Assembly (NCBI GenBank): GCA_030604505.1 | Contig: JAUVVT010000061.1 | Span: 1-7,912, forward strand | Source: a bacterium | Lineage (GTDB): Bacteria > SM23-31 > JAUVVT01 | Length of the DNA stretch: 7,912 bases | Direction of reading: 5' to 3' | Part shown: piece by piece, positions 1 to 6,272 of the stretch | Layout: each line of letters opens with the position of its first letter | How positions within the stretch are numbered: the stretch's first letter is position 1 | Made by a program: the position numbers and the translations under genes | The notes under the pieces: generated by a model | Database searches by the model: none | What the model saw: only the letters and a program-made list of their open reading frames with translations | What the model was told of the DNA's origin: nothing

Positions 1-12
1 AATTCTTGTCAG

Positions 13-1719
13 TTATTTTTCTTTCTTATATATAACTTTTCCGCCTACTATAGTCATGTCAATAGGGATGTCTATTATAGTTTCCGGCGGGACGGTAAGG
101 ATATCTTCCCCAAGAACTACCATATCATCGTATTTGTCCACTTCTATCGAACCCAATAGTTCTTCATCGAAGGACTGATACGCGGCATTTATCGTATAAA
201 GTTTGAGTGCCTCCATCACGGAAATTTTTTGACTCTGTCCAATCGGTTTTCCGGTTTTTGTTGTTCTGTTAACCAGAGCATGTATTCCCATCAGTGGGGG
301 GAATGGTGAAGCATCATGATCTGAATTAGCAGTGATTTTGATTTTAGCATCAAGAAATGAGCGTGCGGCAAACATGCTCTCAAGACGCTTTTCTCCAAAA
401 GCAGGTATGAGTTTGTCTCCATGATAGTAAGGGTAAGCTCCAAATATAGTTGGGAGCAATCCGAGTTTTTTAATCCTGTCTATAAGTTCAGGATTTATAA
501 CTGTGCAGTGGATTATCCTGTTTCTTGGGTCTTTTCTATAATATTTATTTTGAATTTCTTCCATTATGTCAAGGTACATATCTATAGCTTTGTCTCCATT
601 AGCATGTGCTGAGATTCGCTGTCCAGCCGCATAAGCTTCTAAGATTGTCTTTTTGGCAATTTTTTCAGTGGTTGCCATAACCCCATAGAAGCCGGGTCTG
701 TGGAGGTATGGTTCAGAAACAGCGGCAGTTCGTGCGGATATAGCTCCATCAAAAAAGAACTTTAATCCACAAATCTTAACCCATTCATCGCCGAACGGTT
801 TATATATCATACCAATTTTATTCAGCTCCTGGAAATGACTGATGCCTATATCTGCTCTAAATCTTATAGGGAGTTCTCCCCGATCCTTCAAATCTAATAC
901 TGCGTTAATCTCTGTTTTGCCGGCATTATCATAGATGCATGTAAGCCCGGATGCGGCATTAGCCATCAACATTTTTTTAATAACTTTTACAGTTTCTTCT
1001 CTATTTGGTTCTTTCCTATCAGTTACAGCACGTCTGACAATACTCACTGCTTTTTCGTGAAGTCCGCCTGTTAGTTCTTTGGTTTTAGGGTCCCGTTCAA
1101 ACATTCCCCCTACGGGGTCCTCAGTATATTTTGTAATTTTAGCAATTTCGAAAGCTTTGCTGTTGGCAATAGAAAAATGTCCTCCGACAGTAGAGAATAT
1201 AACAGGATGGTTTGGTGCAGCTTCATCAATTTCCCATTTTGTGGGGTGACGTTTTTCTGCGAGTTTAGAATCATCCTCTCGAGCGCCAAAAATCCATTCG
1301 CCTTTCGGTGTGGTTTTAGCTTTTTCTGCAATTTTTGCCTTGATATCGGCAATACTTTTAACTCCGGCTTCTTCACTAAGGTCTATGACACCCATCATAT
1401 TTATTGCTGTGCCTGTCATATGGCAGTGTGAGTCCATTAAACCCGGAATCACAGTTTTTCCTTTTAGGTCAATTACATAAGTTTTTTTACCGATTGAGCT
1501 TTTGATTTCGTCATTCGTTCCAACAGCGAGTATTTTACCAAACTTGACTGCTGCTGCTTCAGCAATAGATTCTTTATCATCAACAGTAACTATTTTACCG
1601 TTTATTAGAACTAAATCCGCAGAATAATAATTTTCCGGTTTTTTAGAACATTCAATACTTAAAATGAAAATGAGAAGAATTAATATAAGATTTTTTAATA
1701 TGTCTATATTTAGTTTCAT
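13..1719 (-). CDS. YtcJ-type metal-dependent amidohydrolase (Amidohydro_3 family), probable lipoprotein
   Basis: The 568-residue product has the complete layout of the Amidohydro_3 (YtcJ/NfdA-like) family, which hydrolyses C-N bonds in amides or related compounds; the substrate cannot be read from sequence. It has a small N-terminal beta domain (ADLVLINGKIVTVD), the strand-1 metal motif DSHCH (H98, H100), the K320 region GLKFFFDGAIS, HANGDKAID (H372), HC at 404-405, the catalytic-type Asp in ANSDHD (D467), and the usual C-terminal beta return ending TIVGGKVIY. Length is normal for the family, so the gene appears intact. I chose the ATG at 1717-1719 because AAAGGAG (1725-1731) lies 5 nt upstream; an in-frame TTG at 1734 overlaps that ribosome site and is unlikely. 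The N-terminus is a hydrophobic helix (residues 8-21) followed by SIEC at 21-24, suggesting a lipoprotein with Cys24. Glu at -1 is a poor match to the E. coli lipobox, so a membrane anchor is the alternative. It lies 97 nt downstream of the nuclease gene. Confidence 0.9.
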   Translation of the reverse strand: MKLNIDILKNLILILLIFILSIECSKKPENYYSADLVLINGKIVTVDDKESIAEAAAVKFGKILAVGTNDEIKSSIGKKTYVIDLKGKTVIPGLMDSHCHMTGTAINMMGVIDLSEEAGVKSIADIKAKIAEKAKTTPKGEWIFGAREDDSKLAEKRHPTKWEIDEAAPNHPVIFSTVGGHFSIANSKAFEIAKITKYTEDPVGGMFERDPKTKELTGGLHEKAVSIVRRAVTDRKEPNREETVKVIKKMLMANAASGLTCIYDNAGKTEINAVLDLKDRGELPIRFRADIGISHFQELNKIGMIYKPFGDEWVKICGLKFFFDGAISARTAAVSEPYLHRPGFYGVMATTEKIAKKTILEAYAAGQRISAHANGDKAIDMYLDIMEEIQNKYYRKDPRNRIIHCTVINPELIDRIKKLGLLPTIFGAYPYYHGDKLIPAFGEKRLESMFAARSFLDAKIKITANSDHDASPFPPLMGIHALVNRTTKTGKPIGQSQKISVMEALKLYTINAAYQSFDEELLGSIEVDKYDDMVVLGEDILTVPPETIIDIPIDMTIVGGKVIYKKEK

Positions 1720-1724
1720 TTCTA

Positions 1725-1731
1725 CTCCTTT
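1725..1731 (-). promoter_or_regulatory. Shine-Dalgarno site of the amidohydrolase gene
   Basis: AAAGGAG on the minus strand sits 5 nt before the ATG at 1717-1719. It fixes the start and rules against the upstream in-frame TTG, which overlaps the site. Confidence 0.8.
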
Positions 1732-1816
1732 CAAGATTTAGTTGTTCTGTTCAATTATCTATATATTTTAATACTTGATTTTTTGCTAAACCAGTGATAT
1801 AATTGCATTTAAAAAC

Positions 1817-2188
1817 TTAAACATTTTCACTCCCCCTGTCATCCTGAATCCTGTCCTGAACTCGTTTCAGGCTTGCTTCAGGGTCTTCATTATACCATCC
1901 TTCTGCCAAATCACAAAATTTAGGATTCATATTTTTTATCAAATTAAGCTTCCATTCCCTGTGCCAGCTTTTTAACTGTTTTTCTCGAACCAACGCATCT
2001 CTAATATATTCAAATTCCTCATAGTAAATCAGCTTTTTTAATTTATATCTTTTTGAAAAACCTTCAATTAATTCATTCTTATGTTCATAAATTCTACGTT
2101 CGAGATTATTGGTTAGACCTATATATAATGTTTTATTTTTATAGTTAGTCAAGATGTATACATAATACGTTTTGTTTTTCATAGACAT
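1817..2188 (-). CDS. Small single-domain GIY-YIG nuclease (YhbQ/UPF0213-like) with a repeat-encoded tail
   Basis: The 123-residue product carries the GIY-YIG endonuclease core at residues 8-100. The first motif is YVYIL (9-13), the second is LYIGLTNNLERR (21-32) with the conserved Arg, followed by H36, and the catalytic Glu is in REKQLKSW (E69). Such solo-domain proteins are predicted DNA nucleases, but their roles are poorly known. The family domain should end near NPKFCDLAEGW (88-98). The remaining residues, from DPEASLK to about 119, are translated from the palindromic repeat at 1836-1886, so the stop codon lies past that repeat. Either the repeat invaded the 3' end or nuclease and repeat travel together. 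The gene lies wholly between inverted repeat arms except for its last 18 nt. No good Shine-Dalgarno precedes the ATG at 2186-2188; a second Met codon at 2180-2182 (MKNKTYYVYI) looks more like the usual family start. Homing endonuclease function is less likely because no intron or interrupted host gene is visible. Confidence 0.88.
   Translation of the reverse strand: MSMKNKTYYVYILTNYKNKTLYIGLTNNLERRIYEHKNELIEGFSKRYKLKKLIYYEEFEYIRDALVREKQLKSWHREWKLNLIKNMNPKFCDLAEGWYNEDPEASLKRVQDRIQDDRGSENV
1836..1886 (-). repeat. Long palindromic repeat arm (copy A), overlapping the nuclease 3' end
   Basis: This 51-nt unit is a hairpin nested within a hairpin. The outer stem is ATCCTGAA (1841-1848) with TTCAGGGT (1877-1884), including one T-G pair. 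The inner stem is CCTGAA (1855-1860) with TTCAGG (1866-1871) around the 5-nt loop CTCGT. It aligns without gaps to 7653-7703 with 40 of 51 identities. On the minus strand it is read in frame as the C-terminal tail of the GIY-YIG protein. Confidence 0.85.
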
Positions 2189-2214
2189 TATAAATTTTAT
2201 AGATCCTGAAACAA
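2187..2214 (-). promoter_or_regulatory. Possible promoter of the nuclease gene, -35 inside the repeat arm
   Basis: On the minus strand TTGTTT (2209-2214) is followed after 16 nt by TATAAT (2187-2192). The -35-like box is the loop and stem of the repeat arm, while the -10-like box overlaps the annotated ATG. Transcription would begin near 2180-2182, exactly at the second ATG, which would give a leaderless message and fits the absence of a Shine-Dalgarno site. AT-rich sequence produces such matches by chance, so this is only a candidate. Confidence 0.3.
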
Positions 2215-2229
2215 GTTCAGGATGACAGG
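2201..2229 (+). repeat. Short palindromic repeat arm (copy B), right edge of the nuclease unit
   Basis: The arm begins AGATCCTGAAACAAG and ends TTCAGGATGACAGG. The stem ATCCTGAA (2203-2210) with TTCAGGAT (2216-2223) is a perfect 8-bp inverted repeat around loop ACAAG. It is nearly the same as 7737-7764, which differs in the loop (ACGAG), and is oriented opposite to copy A. It lies immediately upstream of the nuclease start. Confidence 0.88.
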
Positions 2230-2265
2230 TAGTGGTGTATCAGGATGACAGGTAGCGATGCTACC
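2217..2265 (+). repeat. Tandem repeat-edge duplication and hairpin beside the nuclease unit
   Basis: TCAGGATGACAGGTAG occurs twice, at 2217-2232 and 2240-2255, a 23-bp period that duplicates the outer edge of repeat arm B. The second copy runs into a perfect hairpin GGTAGC-GAT-GCTACC (2251-2265). The duplication suggests slippage or a second insertion event at the same edge. Confidence 0.7.
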
Positions 2266-2537
2266 ATTCTTAATCAAAATATCCTTGTTATCATTTACAT
2301 CTCCTGTTAAACTTATAAAATTAGCATTGTCCTTAAAATAAATTAAACTATTACATTATCATAAATTCTAACAGAATAGCTACACCCTCTCTTTATTATT
2401 ATCTATCAAAAGATACCTACTTATATCTTTTTGTAGCTTATAAATCTATCCTCCTATCGCTTAATTACTCCTCATAATATAATTAACTCTTATAAACTCT
2501 ATTCTAAATCAGTTAATACTTACTTTTTTAAATTAAG
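2266..2537. other. AT-rich gap with no gene seen
   Basis: Together with the repeats before it, this completes a stretch of about 350 nt without a gene. It is very AT-rich, with many short stops in all frames, no recognisable RNA gene and no GC-rich hairpin followed by a T-tract on either strand. Transcription from the isomerase gene would run through it towards the nuclease. Confidence 0.6.
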
Positions 2538-3458
2538 TTATAATTCTTGACCTGCAATAATTTTATCCATACGCTTGCTGACATCTTGAAGATATTCTTC
2601 ATCTCCTCCTCTAAGTTCAGCCGACATATATCCGCAGTATCTTATATCGCTGAATGCACGCCGGACTTCCAGCCAGTCAATCGTCCCGTCACCCAGATTA
2701 ACAAACTGCCTGTCCTTTACATGAAATCCTTTTATATGCACTTTTACAATCCTCCTGTCCAATGTTCTTATCCAGTCGTGCGGAATTCCATACATTGCAA
2801 TATTTCCGACATCAAAGTATGCTTTAAGATACGGGCTGTCCATCTCATCGATATACCGTGCAAATTCAATCGGGCTGACAAGAAATCTGTTCCACACATT
2901 TTCAATTGCAATTATCACGTCCAGCTCTTCAGCAAGGGGCAGGAGTTTTCTTATATTTTTTTGCGAACGCACCCATGCATCTTTATATGATACTTCCGCA
3001 TTTACAACAGCAGGTACCAGAAGAACAACGTCCGCTCCGAAATCCCTGGCATTATAAAGCGAAGTTTTCATACCTTCAATGCTTTTTTCGATAACCGCGG
3101 GATCGCTGCTTGAGAGCGGATATTTCCAATGAGCTTGATTCATTATCGAATGTACAGTAATACCGGTATTTTTGGCTGCTTCTTTGATTTCACCTGCTGT
3201 ATTGGAATCTTCGATTGTCGGGACTTCAATCCCTTCAAATCCAATTCTTTTTGCCAGTTTAAATTTTTCCTCAACACTCAAAGACTTTGGAAGCATCCTG
3301 AAATAAAGACTCTTTTTCAGCTTGCCCTTAAATCTTTTTTGTGATGCGGTTTCAGACATTATTCTGTCAGGATTAAGGATACTGCTGTAAAACGCAGCTG
3401 TTGTAATTACAGCTGCTGAAGATGTCTTTAAGAATGAACGTCTTTTAAATTCTTTCAT
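2538..3458 (-). CDS. Tat-exported sugar-phosphate isomerase/epimerase-like TIM barrel (AP_endonuc_2 family)
   Basis: The 306-residue product matches the xylose-isomerase-like TIM-barrel superfamily, which includes D-tagatose 3-epimerase, hydroxypyruvate isomerase and IolE/IolI-type enzymes. The four divalent-metal ligands are visible in order: Glu in AIENVW (E186), Asp in YFDVGN (D216), His in KVHIKGF (H241) and Glu in MSAELRG (E281). The segment NLGDGTIDW (254-262) is also typical. The likely reaction is keto-sugar epimerisation or isomerisation; the substrate is unknown. The N-terminus KRRSFLKTSSAAVITTAAFYSS is a clear Tat signal, predicting periplasmic export of a folded metalloenzyme. AGGAG (3465-3469) lies 6 nt before the ATG at 3456-3458, which supports the start. 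Length is normal for the exported subgroup. The nearest upstream gene ends 237 nt away across repeat-derived sequence, so it may have its own promoter. Confidence 0.92.
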   Translation of the reverse strand: MKEFKRRSFLKTSSAAVITTAAFYSSILNPDRIMSETASQKRFKGKLKKSLYFRMLPKSLSVEEKFKLAKRIGFEGIEVPTIEDSNTAGEIKEAAKNTGITVHSIMNQAHWKYPLSSSDPAVIEKSIEGMKTSLYNARDFGADVVLLVPAVVNAEVSYKDAWVRSQKNIRKLLPLAEELDVIIAIENVWNRFLVSPIEFARYIDEMDSPYLKAYFDVGNIAMYGIPHDWIRTLDRRIVKVHIKGFHVKDRQFVNLGDGTIDWLEVRRAFSDIRYCGYMSAELRGGDEEYLQDVSKRMDKIIAGQEL

Positions 3459-3464
3459 TTTTAT

Positions 3465-3469
3465 CTCCT
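3465..3469 (-). promoter_or_regulatory. Shine-Dalgarno site of the isomerase gene, with a nearby TATAAT box
   Basis: AGGAG lies 6 nt before the start codon. Immediately upstream is TATAAT (3472-3477 on the minus strand), and TTGACA occurs at 3487-3492. The 9-nt spacing between these two boxes is too short for a normal sigma-70 promoter, so only the ribosome site is claimed. Confidence 0.7.
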
Positions 3470-3497
3470 GTATTATAAAAAAGTAATGTCAAAATTT

Positions 3498-3563
3498 AAC
3501 CACAGAGAGCACCCACAGGGCAGGCAGAGAAAATATTTTCCACCAGAGCGGATCATTCTGTGG
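3498..3563. repeat. CACAGAG-type intergenic repeat with inverted ends
   Basis: AACCACAGAG (3498-3507) is followed by related CACAGGG and GCAGAG pieces, and CCACAGA (3500-3506) is matched by its reverse complement TCTGTGG (3557-3563). AACCGCAGAG at 6088-6097 and CTCTGTGC at 6240-6247 are related, so this looks like a dispersed repeat family placed in gaps between genes. Confidence 0.5.
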
Positions 3564-3695
3564 CTGACATGGAAATGATAATTCTTGCTAAGAATTTTTT
3601 CAGCTATTTTTTAAGATAGTATTTTCGTGAAATCCTATGAATTTTATTTTATTCAATTTTAGAATAATAAAAATGAATGATACTCTCCAGAGATA

Positions 3696-4775
3696 TTAAA
3701 CGTTAATCAAATAAGCAGGATTTTTTCGAGCAAGAATATCGATTTCATTTTCGGTAATTCCATTCTCTAAAAGAGCCCATATATACGGTTTCATTGCAAG
3801 TGGTGGACTATCCCAAAAAGTATGAGGACCCCAGTCCGTTGAAATCAAATTTCTTTCTATCCCCACTGCTTTCATATTTTCTATTGATGGTTTTACAAGA
3901 GCTGAAAAATAAGAAGGTTCGTTCTTTAGTCTCACAAAATCATTTTCTTTCCACCACGACCATGTTCCAATACATCTGTTAAAATATACACCGAATTTGC
4001 CGAATTCTTTCTGGTCTTCAATGTCAAACCAGTCCGGATGGGTAATCATTATTTTTTTTACACCGAGTTTTTTTGCTTCCGGCAGAAGTTTTATAACATG
4101 TTTATAAGGTAAATGCCCAGTCGCCAAAACAACATTATTTTCAGCAATTAATTTTAAAACCTTTTTTGTTTCGGATGAGGTATTTCCGTCACTATCCGTA
4201 ATAAAAACATCTCTATCAATCTGGTTTGTCGAAGAAGGCATCCATATAACACGTGAATCTCCGGCAGCATATCTTTTATCTCCAGAAAGAGCGGCTATAA
4301 CTGCTGAAGGATTTATTCCTCCGACTGTTTTATCCAGAACGAGTGAACCAAAAGTAAGTGTCCCGGGCACAGTCCGGCGGACAATTTCTGCTGTTGACCA
4401 TGTGTAACCACGTTTTTCTTTATCCACCCAAGCCTTTATACCATGTTTTGCCATAGCACGTGCAGTCTCATATGCTGTTATGTCCTTTCCATAATTTTTT
4501 CTTCGGGTATTTCCGTGGACATGAATATCGACAATACCGGAAACATCTATTTTAGCGATATCTTCTTCTATTGTCTTCTTGTATTTATATTTGTATTTGC
4601 TTTTTACATTGAATAAGCCAGTACTTAATACCATAATTGAAGAGATTTTTTCTAAAAAACTCCGTCGTGTATAATCACTGTTTGAATTAATACTATTTCC
4701 TTTTGTAATCTTTTTTGATAAACTATTTTTTTCTCCCCATAATATAAAATATCTCTCAGATTTTACCGGTTTCAT
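3696..4775 (-). CDS. Tat-signal metal-dependent hydrolase resembling DUF6282 (amidohydrolase fold)
   Basis: The 359-residue product has amidohydrolase-type metal motifs: DIHVH (H85, H87) at the end of strand 1, ATGHLPYKH (H221), ITHPDW (H246) and STDWGP (D314). The arrangement resembles DUF6282-family proteins in the amidohydrolase/TIM-barrel hydrolase superfamily; no reaction can be assigned. A Tat motif, TRRSFLEKISSIMVLSTGLF, begins at residue 36, preceded by an unusually long polar leader of about 35 residues. The start is nevertheless supported by GGGGAG (4782-4787) 6 nt before the ATG at 4773-4775. Just after the signal is a KYKYKYKK stretch (60-67) whose Lys/Tyr alternation looks like a low-complexity linker. 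The URO-D-like gene ends 75 nt upstream, so co-transcription is plausible. The ligand set is complete and no frameshift is apparent. Confidence 0.85.
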   Translation of the reverse strand: MKPVKSERYFILWGEKNSLSKKITKGNSINSNSDYTRRSFLEKISSIMVLSTGLFNVKSKYKYKYKKTIEEDIAKIDVSGIVDIHVHGNTRRKNYGKDITAYETARAMAKHGIKAWVDKEKRGYTWSTAEIVRRTVPGTLTFGSLVLDKTVGGINPSAVIAALSGDKRYAAGDSRVIWMPSSTNQIDRDVFITDSDGNTSSETKKVLKLIAENNVVLATGHLPYKHVIKLLPEAKKLGVKKIMITHPDWFDIEDQKEFGKFGVYFNRCIGTWSWWKENDFVRLKNEPSYFSALVKPSIENMKAVGIERNLISTDWGPHTFWDSPPLAMKPYIWALLENGITENEIDILARKNPAYLINV

Positions 4776-4781
4776 GATAAA

Positions 4782-4787
4782 CTCCCC
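4782..4787 (-). promoter_or_regulatory. Shine-Dalgarno site of the DUF6282-like gene
   Basis: GGGGAG on the minus strand, 6 nt before the ATG, supports the start that gives the long leader ahead of the Tat motif. Confidence 0.7.
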
Positions 4788-4850
4788 ACTTAAACAAATT
4801 AATAAGTATTAAAAAAATCAATGCCTAAAAATTACTATGCATATGAGGTT

Positions 4851-6062
4851 CTATATGTAGTTATTCCTCAAATCTTTCCATGTACCGATAAAGACTTTTA
4901 CATTTTTCCATGTAAGTTCGGTGTCTTCCCGTACGTTGTCAACCGGCGACAATATAAATCCGCCGTTTTTTGAGAGGATATTTACAGCATTTTCAACAGC
5001 ATTTCCGACTTCATTTTCTGTTCCTTCTTCAATAGTCATCGGTCCGCTGACACCTCCCCAGAGGCAGATATTTTCAGTTAGCTTTTCTTTTAATACCTCA
5101 AGGTCTGTTCCCTTACCCTGAACCGGGTCCACCCCTATCATTATATCAATTTTTGTATCGATAAATTCATTTAAGAGAGGCATTACCGCACTTGTTATAA
5201 TGTATCCAAACTTTGCTCCTGCCTGATGTGTTAATTCGACATCTTTTTTTAATACCGGTGCTATAAAACGTTTATATAGTGCCGGCGACCAGAATTCCGT
5301 GCTCTCATACCATGCCCTTTTTGTTAATACATCAATACCTTCATCAAGGTATATCTCCATTCTTTTTCGATTCCAGACAGCGATTATTTCAATTAATTCC
5401 TCGAGAAAATCCGGTTTATCATAAGCCCAGTAAAGCGGGGATTCAGCCCCGCAGAGCCACATTAACGTGTCTATTCCCTGAACGCCATAATCAGTCCCAT
5501 GGATTTCATCATCCTTTCTGCTCAGCCATGAGTTCCACCCACCGCAAATTAGAAGCCCCCTGTCAGAGGCATATTTTTTTAACATCTTTGATTCTTCCCG
5601 GAACAGTCGTATTTCCTCATCCGAAGGTGATAATAAAAGATATTTTAATTTTTTTAGGTCAGATTTTTCTGTTATCAGGAATTTTTCTGAGCGGGGAGTT
5701 ACATAATCATCAAACAGCGGGAGATGGTCACCGAATGGCCAGTCTTCGACCTGTTTGACTACTGCGGATAGTTTGCCCTCGGGGGTTTGATATTCCCTTT
5801 GAAGGAGAGGATATTTTTCCCCGTTACGATATTCCTTCCAGTCTTTAATGGTTACGTCTGGGTGAAACCGCAGAGTAAACTCGGGAAGATTTACTCTGAC
5901 ATCGAGCCCGAGCTCTAACTGGCGGTCAATAAATTCATACTGGTCTTTGCACTGGCTCCTTAATGCCCTGAATATCATAAAGCAACAGGGGATATAATCA
6001 ATCTCCTGAAAATTGACCGCACCCAACATCCGTTCTTTTGATGACATATTTCCTGATTCCAT
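4851..6062 (-). CDS. Uroporphyrinogen decarboxylase (URO-D) superfamily protein
   Basis: The 403-residue product resembles the broad URO-D/MtaA/CmuA superfamily, whose members decarboxylate uroporphyrinogen or move methyl groups to and from corrinoid proteins. Typical features are the opening SSKERMLGAVNFQEIDYIPCC, the central FWSPALYKRFIAPVLKKDVELTHQAGAKFGY (about 257-287), the strand IMIGVDPVQGKGTDLEVLKEKL (307-328), WGGVSGPMTIEEGT (335-348), and GGFILSPVDNVRED (367-380) near the end. No signal peptide is present, so it should be cytoplasmic, unlike its Tat-tagged neighbours. It is probably not a haem-synthesis HemE. The H-x-C zinc motif of methylcobalamin:CoM methyltransferases, expected near 287-292, is replaced by YIITSA, so its activity may differ from both well-studied groups. 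Two starts are possible, Met1 or Met6; a weak GGA lies 8 nt before Met1, and AGGA lies only 3 nt before Met6. The downstream DUF6282-like gene begins 75 nt away. Confidence 0.85.
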   Translation of the reverse strand: MESGNMSSKERMLGAVNFQEIDYIPCCFMIFRALRSQCKDQYEFIDRQLELGLDVRVNLPEFTLRFHPDVTIKDWKEYRNGEKYPLLQREYQTPEGKLSAVVKQVEDWPFGDHLPLFDDYVTPRSEKFLITEKSDLKKLKYLLLSPSDEEIRLFREESKMLKKYASDRGLLICGGWNSWLSRKDDEIHGTDYGVQGIDTLMWLCGAESPLYWAYDKPDFLEELIEIIAVWNRKRMEIYLDEGIDVLTKRAWYESTEFWSPALYKRFIAPVLKKDVELTHQAGAKFGYIITSAVMPLLNEFIDTKIDIMIGVDPVQGKGTDLEVLKEKLTENICLWGGVSGPMTIEEGTENEVGNAVENAVNILSKNGGFILSPVDNVREDTELTWKNVKVFIGTWKDLRNNYI

Positions 6063-6087
6063 ATAATTTTTCCATATTTAAATTCTC

Positions 6088-6264
6088 AACCGCAGAGAAA
6101 ATGATTGAATGGATTAATGATTAAATGGATTTAACTTGAATTATTCATAAGATTTATGTATGACGATTAGTTTTTTATTAGGGCAGACACATTGGTCTGC
6201 CCCTACAAAAAAATATTTTTATACCTATCTATCCATTCACTCTGTGCCTTTGTTCCTTTGTGCC
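6088..6264. repeat. Composite intergenic repeat module with inverted ends
   Basis: The gap between the propeller and URO-D-like genes is largely repeat material. TGAATGGAT (6106-6114) is the reverse complement of ATCCATTCA (6231-6239). Outside these lie AACCGCAGAG (6088-6097) and CTCTGTGC (6240-6247), which contain complementary CAGAG and CTCTG. The right end carries three imperfect 8-mers: CTCTGTGC, CTTTGTTC and CTTTGTGC (6240-6263). A separate strong palindrome lies in the middle. Confidence 0.55.
6181..6202. repeat. GGGCAGAC palindrome within the 6088-6264 module
   Basis: GGGCAGAC (6181-6188) and GTCTGCCC (6195-6202) form a perfect 8-bp stem around a 6-nt loop. It could slow or stop transcription leaving the propeller gene, but on the minus strand it is followed by TAATAAAAAAC rather than a T-run, so it is not a standard intrinsic terminator. 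It looks like a dispersed repeat unit. Confidence 0.75.
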
Positions 6265-6272
6265 TTAAATGA

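Larger units (their letters stand above)
1835..2229. mobile_element. Candidate mobile unit: GIY-YIG gene bounded by inverted palindromic repeats
   Basis: The left edge CCTGTCATCCTGAA (1835-1848) and the right edge TTCAGGATGACAGG (2216-2229) are perfect reverse complements, giving 14-bp terminal inverted repeats around a 395-bp unit that holds almost nothing except the nuclease gene. Each arm is itself palindromic. No convincing target-site duplication is seen (left flank TCACTCCC, right flank TAGTGGTG). The non-coding element at 7653-7764 has the same arms around a short linker, as expected for a non-autonomous relative. No transposase is present, so movement by the nuclease, by a factor elsewhere, or by no dedicated enzyme all remain open. 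Confidence 0.5.

Noticed and set aside
1817..2188. Homing endonuclease or intron-encoded GIY-YIG protein
   Set aside because: No intron structure or split host gene surrounds it, and the protein is the small solo-domain type without a DNA-binding extension.
2229..2255. GTAG tetranucleotides beside the repeat arm, as in REP sequences recognised by RAYT proteins
   Set aside because: GTAG is found only in the tandem duplicate at this edge and not at the other arms, so it is probably chance; no RAYT gene is in the window.
2547..2990. Plus-strand open frame of 147 codons
   Set aside because: It is antisense to the isomerase gene, whose metal-ligand motifs lie in the same DNA; no family resemblance was seen.
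3472..3492. Perfect TTGACA and TATAAT boxes upstream of the isomerase gene
   Set aside because: They are only 9 nt apart, too close for one sigma-70 promoter, and neither has a good partner at the right distance.
3580..3596. AATTCTT-GCT-AAGAATT hairpin followed by T residues on the plus strand
   Set aside because: The stem is almost entirely A-T and the T-tract faces the plus strand, where no gene ends, so it is not called a terminator.
5279..5758. Plus-strand open frame of 159 codons
   Set aside because: It lies wholly inside the well-supported URO-D-family gene on the other strand and its product is low in recognisable motifs, so it is an antisense shadow.
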